Assembly (NCBI GenBank): GCA_017656135.1
Contig: JACDOJ010000012.1
Span: forward strand, 1-42,640
DNA from: Bacillota bacterium
GTDB taxonomy: Bacteria; Bacillota; UBA5301
Direction: 5' to 3'
Length of the DNA stretch: 42,640 nucleotides
Each line of letters starts with the position of its first letter. Positions within the stretch are counted from its first letter, which is position 1. This document shows, piece after piece, positions 7,503 to 14,767 of the stretch. Position numbers and translations under genes: made by a program. The notes under the pieces were generated by a model, which worked only from the letters and a program-made list of their open reading frames with translations, ran no database searches and was not told the origin of the DNA.

Positions 7503-9077
7503 CTATCTCACCTCAACTGGAGAACCGTTCTTGACCTGATGTTGCCCTTTGATAATAACCTGAGCGCCTTCAGTCAGGCCTGACCGTACGGCAATCATCC
7601 CTGCACTCTCCAGACCCACTTCGATTTCGCAAACCTGTGCTCTGCCGTCTTCAACGGTGTAGACAAAGGGCTGGCCTCGGTCATAGAGTACAGCATCAAC
7701 CGGCACAATCAAGACATCCTTTTCGGTTCCGACAACAAAAGTAACCGTACCGAACATGCCGGCCTTTAACTGATTATCCTCATTTTTAACGCTGATCTTT
7801 ACTGGGAACTGCTGGGTCCTAGTATCGGCCATGGGACTGATGGTCTGGATAGTCCCGTAGAAAGTTACTCCCGGCAAGGCAGTTGCAGTCAAGGGAACCT
7901 GGTCTCCCACTGACAACTTGTTAATATAGGACTCAGGGACAAAAACCTCGGCCTCCATGGTCCGAGTATCCACCAGTACACAGCCGGGATTACCTGGTGC
8001 CACTACACCGCCTTCTTCTACACTCAATTGAGCCACTTGCCCGAAGATGGGGGCGGTGACCTGAGTGTATTCCAGCTGAAGTTTAGCCAGTTCCCAAGCG
8101 GTCTTGGCTTGCTTAACCTGGGCTTTAGCGGCATCCAACTGTTCTTTGGTAGCGCCCTTTTTCACCGCCGCCAGGCGAGACTCAGCTGCGGCTAAACCGG
8201 CTTTAGCCACTTCAACTTGAGCCTCAGCAGCATCAACCTGCCCAACCAAGGAGATGGGGTCAGAGTAAGACTCCTGAGCCAACTCCAAAGACTCCTTGGC
8301 TGAATCCAAGCCAATTTCGGCTTGACGCAGCCGTTCTACAGCGCTTTCATAAGAGGCCTTAGCAGACTCATATTGAAGCCTTACGCCATCAAGCTGCTGC
8401 CGGGAAATCATATCTTTTTGAAACAGCTCCTGCATCCGCCGGTATTCTGTTTCCGCGTTTTCATAAGCGATCTCAGCCTGATCCACACCGCTTTTTGCCG
8501 CTTCCAGCTGCGATTTAGCCAGCTCAACCTGAGTCTCAGCACTTTGCAGCTGCTGCTTGTATTGGGTCCGGTCAGCCAACATCTGCTCAGCGTTCTCCAA
8601 ACTCTTAATAGCTCCGGCCAAACTGGCCTTGGCCTGGGCTACAGCGGCCTCCGCCTGCCGGATCTCTTCTTCAGAGGCCCCTTTCTCCAGCTGGGCCAAG
8701 TTGGCTTTGGCAGCCTCGTAAGCTGCTTCCGCCTGCTGAACCTGGAGACGATACTGGCGATCCTCAATAGTGAAGAGGACTTGGCCTTTCTCCACCCAAT
8801 CACCTACTGCCACCTTAACCTCTTGAACGGTGCCGGAAACCTTCGGAACCACCGGCACAGTACTGGCAGGAGCAAAAGTCACATTCAATTCGATCTCTTG
8901 AGTGATATCACCTCTGCTCACCTGATAAGTCTCTACAGGAACTACTTTTTCCTGCTGGGTTTTACTGTCAACAGAGAGCGCCATAGCTGGCCTCTCAGCA
9001 GAGTTATTGCTGATGTAAAAGTATCCTCCTATGGCAATTAGGACAATAATACCCAATATGATCGGCCCCTTACGCAT
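7503..9077 (-). CDS. Periplasmic adaptor (HlyD/membrane fusion protein) of RND pump
   Basis: The 524-residue adaptor has one N-terminal membrane anchor (residues 1-24), a lipoyl half, a long Ala/Gln/Glu-rich coiled-coil hairpin (about 80-350), the second lipoyl half, a beta-barrel and a membrane-proximal domain. It is longer than the usual 370-420 residues because the hairpin is extended: a similar unit, KGAxxE followed by AxAxVxQAK, occurs near both ends of the hairpin. A TTG 21 bases further upstream is also in frame, but the ATG at 9077 has GGGGGTGG at the right distance. That ATG overlaps the TolC stop in the form ATGCGTAA. The adaptor links the RND pump to the TolC-like channel. Confidence 0.92.
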   Translation of the reverse strand: MRKGPIILGIIVLIAIGGYFYISNNSAERPAMALSVDSKTQQEKVVPVETYQVSRGDITQEIELNVTFAPASTVPVVPKVSGTVQEVKVAVGDWVEKGQVLFTIEDRQYRLQVQQAEAAYEAAKANLAQLEKGASEEEIRQAEAAVAQAKASLAGAIKSLENAEQMLADRTQYKQQLQSAETQVELAKSQLEAAKSGVDQAEIAYENAETEYRRMQELFQKDMISRQQLDGVRLQYESAKASYESAVERLRQAEIGLDSAKESLELAQESYSDPISLVGQVDAAEAQVEVAKAGLAAAESRLAAVKKGATKEQLDAAKAQVKQAKTAWELAKLQLEYTQVTAPIFGQVAQLSVEEGGVVAPGNPGCVLVDTRTMEAEVFVPESYINKLSVGDQVPLTATALPGVTFYGTIQTISPMADTRTQQFPVKISVKNEDNQLKAGMFGTVTFVVGTEKDVLIVPVDAVLYDRGQPFVYTVEDGRAQVCEIEVGLESAGMIAVRSGLTEGAQVIIKGQHQVKNGSPVEVR

Positions 9078-10386
9078 TTGGATCCACCCCCGGAACAATT
9101 TTTTCGATCTGGCCCATAGCCTTGAAGAGATCCACTACAGCTAGATAGTAATCGTACTCGGCAGTGCATCTATCACTTCTAGCCTGGTTCAAAGTGCTTT
9201 CTGCTGTAAGGAGCTCCACGTTGGTGGCCGCCCCCAGTTCATACTTGGCCTTGGTAAACTCGTAGTTCTCTTCCGCCTGCTCCAGATTGAGAAGGGCAAG
9301 CTCCCGAGCCTGGCTGGCCTCGGAGATCGCCAGGTGTTTCTGTTTGATTTCCAGCTTGATGCCGTTCTCGGCCTGGGCAAAAGATTGGCGGGCTTTCTCC
9401 AAATTGGCCTGAGCCTCCTCCACTCCTGCAGCCCCAGCCCCACCGTCCGAAAATTTCCACTCGGCGTTCAGGGTCAACTGCCACTGAGCCTGACTCAAAT
9501 CCAGAGTACCCCCTTGGGTTCCGTAACTGCCCACCAGGACCACACTGGGTTTCCAGTAGTCCTGGGCCATTTTCAGGTTCTCTTCGGCCATTTTCACAGC
9601 CAAGCGCAGGCCGGCCACCTCCGGCCGGCTCTGGAGAGCCAAAGCCGTAGCCTCCTCCACGCTGGGCAAAGAGTAGGCAAAGGAATAGGCCAAAGGTGCC
9701 AGTGTTATCTCTTCTTGGTCAGAGAGGCCCAAAAGGTTCTTGAGGTTTGCTTCGGCCAGCCAGTATCCGTGCTGGGCACGGGTCGCCGCTTGCTCGGCCT
9801 GGACCAGCTGGATTTTAGTGGCCAGAAGGTCGGCTTTGGTGGCATAGCCCAGCTCCAGGTTGGTCTCAACCAGCTTCAAGTGCTCCTGGACGATTTGAAC
9901 ATAGTCTTGGCTAACTTTCCGGAAGCTGTCGGCCTTGAGCAAGTTGATGTAGCCCTGCACGGCCTGGTAGATGGTTTGGGAAAGCTGTCGGTCGTATTCA
10001 AACTCAGCAGATTCCTCGCCTAATTCAGCCAGCTTTATTCCAGAGCTGATCTTACCGCCGGTGTAGAGAGCCCACTGCAGGTTGAGGCTGGTGGAGAACA
10101 CATCATCAGACATAAAGAGAGGTTGTTCTTCTTCAAACTTGGAATAACTCCCGCTCAGCGAAAGGGACGGCCTTTTGGCAGCCTCGGCCTTCTTCACCCC
10201 GGCTGCAGCTCCAGCCAGAGCAGCTTCAGCCGGACCCATGTTCAGCTCATTCCGAACCGCCAACCGAATGGCTTCTTCCAAATCCAGCTGGATGGCGGCG
10301 GGGCTTGCCAGTGCCGACCCAACAGCAGTCAATAACAATACGCAGGCGAACACCAGTTGCGAGGTGTCGCGCAGGCGAAAAACCAT
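9070..10386 (-). CDS. TolC-family outer-membrane-factor-like protein
   Basis: The 438-residue protein has a signal peptide (residues 1-27, ending ALAS) and then two long alpha-helical repeats rich in Ala, Glu and Gln, typical of the OEP/TolC family. The LEEAIRLAVRN start of helix 1 is a family hallmark. In diderm bacteria TolC forms the outer-membrane duct of tripartite pumps. Homologues also occur in several spore-forming Clostridia, where the location is not settled. The ATG at 10386 has GGGGGAG upstream. The gene overlaps the adaptor gene by 8 bases and follows the TetR gene by 26 bases, so all four genes form one unit. Confidence 0.9.
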   Translation of the reverse strand: MVFRLRDTSQLVFACVLLLTAVGSALASPAAIQLDLEEAIRLAVRNELNMGPAEAALAGAAAGVKKAEAAKRPSLSLSGSYSKFEEEQPLFMSDDVFSTSLNLQWALYTGGKISSGIKLAELGEESAEFEYDRQLSQTIYQAVQGYINLLKADSFRKVSQDYVQIVQEHLKLVETNLELGYATKADLLATKIQLVQAEQAATRAQHGYWLAEANLKNLLGLSDQEEITLAPLAYSFAYSLPSVEEATALALQSRPEVAGLRLAVKMAEENLKMAQDYWKPSVVLVGSYGTQGGTLDLSQAQWQLTLNAEWKFSDGGAGAAGVEEAQANLEKARQSFAQAENGIKLEIKQKHLAISEASQARELALLNLEQAEENYEFTKAKYELGAATNVELLTAESTLNQARSDRCTAEYDYYLAVVDLFKAMGQIEKIVPGVDPNA

Positions 10387-10412
10387 CTTTTTCTCCCCCT
10401 TACAACCCGTAT

Positions 10413-11024
10413 CTAGCTGCTAATACCGTGTAGTAACAAAGTAAACACAAATAGGGTTTCTTTTTCCTCGTTTAACTCTTCACCCGTGAGCAAATGCTGG
10501 CTGCCGATGCCAGCGAGGATCCCAGAAAGGGCCAAAGCCACTTTTTCCGGATCCAACTCCTGCCGGAAGAGCCCGGCCGCTACCCCTTCGGCAATAAGCT
10601 CAGCATTGATTTTTATAAACCTTTTTCGCCACTCCATAAAACGAGCGTGGAATCCCTGGCTGAGACCTTGGATACCTGTGGAAACTACTTTGCTTAAGTA
10701 ATGCTGCTCCTTGAAGAAAAGCAGGTACTCCTCAATGACCCTGCGCAGTTTGGCATCTGGTTTCAGCTCCCCGTCGCTTAACACCAATTTCAGCCGAGCA
10801 TAGACTCTGCTCAGCCCGGTCTCGATAATCCCTATAAAAAGCTCTTCTTTGCTGGCAAAATACCAGTACACAGTACCTTTAGCTACGCCGGCCCTCTCGG
10901 CAATTCTGGTCATAGTCGCGTTGTGATACCCGGATTCACTGAACACCTTGACAGCCGCCTCAAGGATCCTGTCTTTAGTCTCTTCACTTTCTCCCACAGC
11001 AAGAACTTTGTCGGCCCTGGCCAA
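10413..11024 (-). CDS. TetR/AcrR-family repressor of the efflux operon
   Basis: The 203-residue regulator has an N-terminal TetR helix-turn-helix (about residues 16-62, with the typical TMTRIAERAGVAKGTVYWYF) and a helical ligand-binding domain. The start is TTG at 11024, with GAGGAGGT about 7 bases upstream. It is the first gene of the operon that continues with the TolC, adaptor and RND genes. An inverted repeat lies between its promoter and its start codon, so autoregulation of the whole pump operon is very likely. The ligand is unknown and is probably a substrate of the pump. Confidence 0.92.
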   Translation of the reverse strand: MARADKVLAVGESEETKDRILEAAVKVFSESGYHNATMTRIAERAGVAKGTVYWYFASKEELFIGIIETGLSRVYARLKLVLSDGELKPDAKLRRVIEEYLLFFKEQHYLSKVVSTGIQGLSQGFHARFMEWRKRFIKINAELIAEGVAAGLFRQELDPEKVALALSGILAGIGSQHLLTGEELNEEKETLFVFTLLLHGISS

Positions 11025-11041
11025 CTATATTACCTCCTCTC

Positions 11042-11053
11042 GACCGGACGGTC
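11042..11053. promoter_or_regulatory. Candidate TetR operator
   Basis: GACCG-GA-CGGTC is a 5-bp perfect inverted repeat with a 2-base centre. It is flanked by AGTCAA, so the site resembles the TTGACTGACC-type operators of TetR repressors. It lies just downstream of the predicted -10 element and upstream of the TetR ribosome binding site, where a bound repressor would block transcription. Confidence 0.6.
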
Positions 11054-11064
11054 AGTCAATCCCA

Positions 11065-11093
11065 ATTCTACCTGTGATGGAGTTTAATGTCAA
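11065..11093 (-). promoter_or_regulatory. Sigma-A-type promoter of the tetR-tolC-MFP-RND operon
   Basis: On the minus strand a perfect TTGACA (-35, at 11088-11093) is separated by exactly 17 bases from TAGAAT (-10, at 11065-11070). The start site would fall near 11058, immediately before the candidate operator at 11042-11053. This is the best promoter match in the window. Confidence 0.8.
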
Positions 11094-11207
11094 TACCTGT
11101 AGATTCTTGTTCTCGGATACCCTGGGTAGAAAAACAGATGCGCAACCTGTGGAGAGCAGCGCTTTTCTAAGTTTGAAAAGTGCCTATTGGCTCCTTAACT
11201 GATTAGT

Positions 11208-11699
11208 TTAGCCACGGGAGAGGATTTTCTGCATGTAAATGACATCCAACCAACGTCCGAATTTATAGCCCACTTCTTTCAGTAGACCAACCTGCTCAAA
11301 CCCGTATTTTTTGTGCAGGTTCACACTGGCCTGGTTCTCCCCGGTGATCCTGGCCACCATCGTGTGAAAACCGCCTTCAATTGCGCGGGCCATCAGCTCC
11401 TCCAATAGGCGGGTTCCGATGCCCTGTCTCTGGTATTCTTCGGCCACGTAAATGGAGTGTTCCACCGTAAAGCGGTAGGCCGGCCGCTGGGAAAAAGGAG
11501 AGAGAGAGCCCCAACCCATGACTTCTTTCTCTTCAGCCACCAAGACCGGATATATCCCCCCATGCTGGGCAAACCACTCCTCCCGCTGCTCTATGCTGGT
11601 AGGCTGGGTATCGAAAGTGGCCGTGCTCTTTTCCACAAAGGTGTTGTAAATGTCGTTAATCCGGCTAAGGTCCCCTATTTCAGCCAAGCGAATCTTCAT
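11208..11699 (-). CDS. GNAT N-acetyltransferase, MnaT/phosphinothricin acetyltransferase-like
   Basis: The 163-residue protein is a full-length GNAT enzyme of the Pat/MnaT type. It shows the DIYNTFVEKSTATFD start, the VEHSIYVAEEYQ strand, the acetyl-CoA loop RQGIG (91-95), NQASVNLHKKYGF and the closing GYKFGRWLD motif shared with E. coli MnaT. Such enzymes acetylate methionine sulfone, methionine sulfoximine or phosphinothricin-like amines. The frame stays open for another 546 bases upstream, but the ATG at 11699 begins at the family start, and everything upstream lies on top of the transporter gene. It is the second gene of an operon behind the MFS gene (17-base gap), which suggests a paired export and modification resistance module (inference). 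Confidence 0.9.
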   Translation of the reverse strand: MKIRLAEIGDLSRINDIYNTFVEKSTATFDTQPTSIEQREEWFAQHGGIYPVLVAEEKEVMGWGSLSPFSQRPAYRFTVEHSIYVAEEYQRQGIGTRLLEELMARAIEGGFHTMVARITGENQASVNLHKKYGFEQVGLLKEVGYKFGRWLDVIYMQKILSRG

Positions 11700-11716
11700 A
11701 CTACCACTTCTTTGTG

Positions 11717-12865
11717 TCAACGTCCTTTCGGAAGTATCAGAAACATTCCTAACGCTGCAGAGACTCCCATTATCCCCCCAAAGATAAAGGGGGCCTTTGG
11801 GCCTATACTGGTCCAGAGGAAACCGGCAATTAAAGAAGCCGGTAAAAGACCTAACCCTACCAACATGCTGTGCAGCCCCAAGGCCGTGGCCCGGTTGTGG
11901 GCCGGAGCGAGCTCCGCCACCAGAGCCCTTTCCACCCCTTTGGTCAGAGCCTCGTAAAGCCCGTAGAAACCAAAGAGCCACCAGATCTGAGCCGCATGAC
12001 TGGCAAAAGCGAAGCCAAAGTAGACTAGGCCGTAGAATATGTAACCGGCTGTCAACAGCCTCCTCCGCCCCACTTTGTCCGAACGGCGGCCGGCGGGAAT
12101 GGAAAAGAGGCTGTATACCAGGTTGTAGACCAGGTAAACCAGGATCACCTGGGCCGGGGATATACCTAGGTCGACAGCTCTGAGCAATAAGAACTGGTTT
12201 GAGGAGTTGCCCAGAGTGAAGAGAAAGGCGATGAGCAAAAACCACTTCAACCTGCTGTCCAAAGCCTTTAAATCCCAGCTAAAGGTGGGCCTTTCCGCCC
12301 CTTGTCGCTGTGCCGCTCCTTCTCTGACCAGCAGTAAGACGCTGACCCCAACAGTGGCCGGGATCAATGAGTACAAGAAGGCCCTGGAGTACTCTCCCTG
12401 GTAGCGAGTGAAGAGAACAAAGGCAATTCCCACCCCGATGACGGCACCTAAAGTGTCCAACGCCCGGTGTAAACCGTAGGCGCTGCCCAGCTTCCCTCTG
12501 TCGGCAGATTCGGCAATCAAGGCATCCCGTGGGGCCGTCCGGATCCCCTTGCCAAACCGGTCAATGACACGCCCCAAAAGCACCCCGGTCCAGGAAGTCG
12601 CTAGGTAAAGAGCGAGTTTCCCAAAAGCGGCTGAAGCGTATCCGACGACTGCCAAGGGTTTCCGCCTCTGAATTCGATCTGAATAGTAGCCAGAGAAGAC
12701 TTTAAGCAAACTGGCCAGGCTTTCGGCGATCCCTTCGATGATGCCGACGAAGGCGGGAGTGGCGCCGAGCTTGGCGGTGAGAAACAAAGGAACTAAAGGA
12801 TAGACCATTTCGGAGCTGATGTCAGTGAACAGACTGACCAGTCCTAATAAGACTATCGTACGCAC
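11717..12865 (-). CDS. MFS transporter
   Basis: The 382-residue protein has about 12 membrane segments. It also has the MFS loop motifs YYSDRIQRRKP (loop 2-3) and AGRRSDKVGRRR (loop 8-9), and RVIDRFGKGIRTAPRD, typical of a group of prokaryotic drug/solute exporters. A TTG at 12886 is in frame, but the GTG at 12865 has AGGAG 8 bases upstream and gives the usual short N-terminus before segment 1. Substrate not predictable. It lies upstream of the acetyltransferase gene in one operon and diverges from the SHOCT gene. Confidence 0.88.
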   Translation of the reverse strand: MRTIVLLGLVSLFTDISSEMVYPLVPLFLTAKLGATPAFVGIIEGIAESLASLLKVFSGYYSDRIQRRKPLAVVGYASAAFGKLALYLATSWTGVLLGRVIDRFGKGIRTAPRDALIAESADRGKLGSAYGLHRALDTLGAVIGVGIAFVLFTRYQGEYSRAFLYSLIPATVGVSVLLLVREGAAQRQGAERPTFSWDLKALDSRLKWFLLIAFLFTLGNSSNQFLLLRAVDLGISPAQVILVYLVYNLVYSLFSIPAGRRSDKVGRRRLLTAGYIFYGLVYFGFAFASHAAQIWWLFGFYGLYEALTKGVERALVAELAPAHNRATALGLHSMLVGLGLLPASLIAGFLWTSIGPKAPFIFGGIMGVSAALGMFLILPKGR

Positions 12866-12984
12866 ATAGTCATCTCCTAGGGGCAAACTGCATAATCCTT
12901 CTCTCCCTTGGTGTAAATTACCTTCCTCTGTTTTCAGGCATCGGCTGCAATCCGGGAATACTAAGAGCCCAGGAGGTGTTAATT

Positions 12985-13218
12985 ATGATGCACTGGTGGC
13001 CACCATATTACGGCGGGTTTGGTTGGTACTCCTTCCTTCCTTTGCTCTTCTTGGGTCTCATCCTGGTGGGCGGGTATTTCTTGCTTCGATCCTACCTGGC
13101 AGGCACCCAAAAGGCACTGCTGGGTGAGGACCCCCGGGAGATTTTACGCAAGCGCTACGCCAGGGGTGAGATCTCCAAAGAAGAGTACCTAGCTATGAAA
13201 AAAGACCTGGAAGATTAA
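12985..13218 (+). CDS. Small SHOCT-domain membrane protein
   Basis: The 77-residue protein has a Trp/Tyr-rich N-terminus and one membrane segment (about residues 14-38). It ends in a short oligomerisation (SHOCT) motif, DPREILRKRYARGEISKEEY (about 49-68). SHOCT tails are found on many small membrane proteins and are thought to mediate oligomerisation. The GTG at 12976 is part of the ribosome binding site AGGAGGTG; the ATG at 12985 fits better. The gene ends 12 bases before the cytochrome c gene, so the two form an operon. Confidence 0.85.
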   Translation: MMHWWPPYYGGFGWYSFLPLLFLGLILVGGYFLLRSYLAGTQKALLGEDPREILRKRYARGEISKEEYLAMKKDLED

Positions 13219-13230
13219 GGAGTGGATTTT

Positions 13231-13917
13231 GTGAAGCCCCGATTCAGCCGCTACCTGGGTATAGTCCTGTTAACCGTTGGAATTGTCGGTGCTGTAGTCA
13301 CATCCACCGACAACTCCGGAGGCTTCTTGGCCGACCCAGGCTGGCAGTATCCGCCTAGGCCCGGAGGTCCCCCCTGGAGCAGTCAGTTCGGTCCCTACAC
13401 CGCCCCGTACGGCTGGCAGGACCCTCAAAACCTGTATACGCCGCCTCCTCAAGGCAACATCCCAACCCCGCCGGTCCCAGGTCCTTACTGGAATCAGCCT
13501 GATGGGAACCAAGCAGAGCCCCCTGATGAAGAGGAGCAAGTTTATGAATCCAACGGCGAAAGCATCTACTACACCCTAACTACAGCCGAAGGAGAACCGG
13601 TCATAGCCCAAATCCGCAATATGGGCCGTTTTCACCGGAACATTAGCTGCTCCAGCTGCCACGGAACACAAGGTCAAGGCGGGTACGTAGAGATGGGCCG
13701 CGAGTCTAAGGTGGCCCCTGCCATTGATTGGGAAACCCTAAGTAAAGACGTGGGCGGCGATGAAATGCTACGCCCGGCCTATACCGAAAGCACCCTCGGC
13801 AGGGCTATAACCCAAGGCATAGATTCTGCCGGACGCATTCTGGATTACTTAATGCCCCGGTTTCAGCTGGCTGACCAAGACCTAGCCGACTTAATTGACT
13901 TCCTCAAAACCTTGTAA
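13231..13917 (+). CDS. Membrane-anchored monohaem cytochrome c
   Basis: The 228-residue protein has an N-terminal membrane anchor (about residues 8-24), a long Pro/Gly/Gln-rich linker (about 35-100) and a C-terminal class I cytochrome c domain. The haem motif is CSSCH (140-144), and Met208 in YLMPRFQL is the likely sixth ligand. The ending DLADLIDFLKTL is typical of this fold. An in-frame GTG at 13222 overlaps the ribosome binding site AAGGAG, so GTG 13231 is preferred. The linker would let the haem domain swing at the outer membrane face. A partner oxidase or reductase is not in the window. Confidence 0.88.
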   Translation: MKPRFSRYLGIVLLTVGIVGAVVTSTDNSGGFLADPGWQYPPRPGGPPWSSQFGPYTAPYGWQDPQNLYTPPPQGNIPTPPVPGPYWNQPDGNQAEPPDEEEQVYESNGESIYYTLTTAEGEPVIAQIRNMGRFHRNISCSSCHGTQGQGGYVEMGRESKVAPAIDWETLSKDVGGDEMLRPAYTESTLGRAITQGIDSAGRILDYLMPRFQLADQDLADLIDFLKTL

Positions 13918-14053
13918 TTCTGGAATAATCGCCCTTCCCCAACAGATATTACAGCAAGGAAACCAGCCCACCCAGAGGGTACTAAGAGAGAGTGAGCCAA
14001 AGTCCACAGCAGATTCGTAGTCACCGACGCAGCTAGAAGGGGAGGAAGACTTG

Positions 14054-14767
14054 ATGCAGCTCAAATCCAGCATCTGGGCCACCATTCTTTTTTTAATCAT
14101 CTATTTTTTCACCGGGGCCGCCTCAGGTACTCCGGATAATCTTGCTGACCCAGGTTCCCCTTCCTTCCGACCTGGACAAGCATCGACTGCTTCCAAAAGC
14201 AACAGCCTTGAAGGTAAAGTCATCGTCATTGACCCCGGTCACGGCGGCTATAACACCGGAGCAGTTGGAGCCAGCGGGCGAACCTTTGAAAAAACCAACG
14301 TTCTCTTTATCGCCAAAGACTTAAAGAACATGTTGGAGAAGGCCGGCGCAAAAGTCATTATGACCAGGGATAGTGATATATCCCCGGAATTTGGCGGCAT
14401 GGACCAACTGGAGTCCAGAGTGGCCATCGCCAACTCAGCCGATGCCGACATCTTCGTCAGCATCCATAATGACTCCAACCAAGATCGGACCATCGTCGGA
14501 ACCACTACCTACTACTACGGCTCTGGAGAGTCCCGACGCCTGGCCGAATCGATCCAGTACCACCTGGTTAAACAGTTGGGCTCCAGAAATCACGGCACCA
14601 AAATTGCTCCCTTTCACGTGCTAAAAAGCACCCGGATGCCGGCAATCCTAGTGGAAGTGGGTTTCATCTCCAACTATTGGGAGGAAAAACAGCTGGCTGA
14701 TCCGGCCTACAGATATAAGGCCAGCCTAGGTATATTTAACGGCATCAAAGACTACTTCACTCGCTGA
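14054..14767 (+). CDS. N-acetylmuramoyl-L-alanine amidase (Amidase_3)
   Basis: The 237-residue protein has a signal peptide or N-terminal anchor (about residues 6-24), a short linker and one Amidase_3 domain (about 55-237). The zinc ligands are His63 (DPGHGG), Glu79 (FEKTN) and His138 (SIHND), and the catalytic Glu201 lies in VEVGF, so the enzyme should be active. It cleaves the amide between muramic acid and the stem peptide of peptidoglycan. ATG 14054 is preferred over the adjacent TTG 14051; GGAGGAAG precedes it. No cell-wall-binding repeats. Its 3' end overlaps the convergent membrane-protein gene by 11 bases. Confidence 0.92.
   Translation: MQLKSSIWATILFLIIYFFTGAASGTPDNLADPGSPSFRPGQASTASKSNSLEGKVIVIDPGHGGYNTGAVGASGRTFEKTNVLFIAKDLKNMLEKAGAKVIMTRDSDISPEFGGMDQLESRVAIANSADADIFVSIHNDSNQDRTIVGTTTYYYGSGESRRLAESIQYHLVKQLGSRNHGTKIAPFHVLKSTRMPAILVEVGFISNYWEEKQLADPAYRYKASLGIFNGIKDYFTR

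Noticed and set aside
8322-9041. 239-codon plus-strand frame opposite the adaptor gene
   Set aside because: Antisense shadow of the Ala/Gln-rich coiled coil; Leu/Ser-rich composition and no ribosome binding site.
9334-10023. 229-codon plus-strand frame opposite the TolC gene
   Set aside because: Antisense shadow of a helical repeat gene; no family features.
11160-11215. Terminator hairpin after the acetyltransferase gene
   Set aside because: Only a 5-bp TGGCT/AGCCA stem with a long loop and no T-run.
11700-12245. Long in-frame upstream extension of the acetyltransferase frame
   Set aside because: It lies entirely on the MFS gene in another frame, has no domain signature, and the family start with ATG 11699 is clear.
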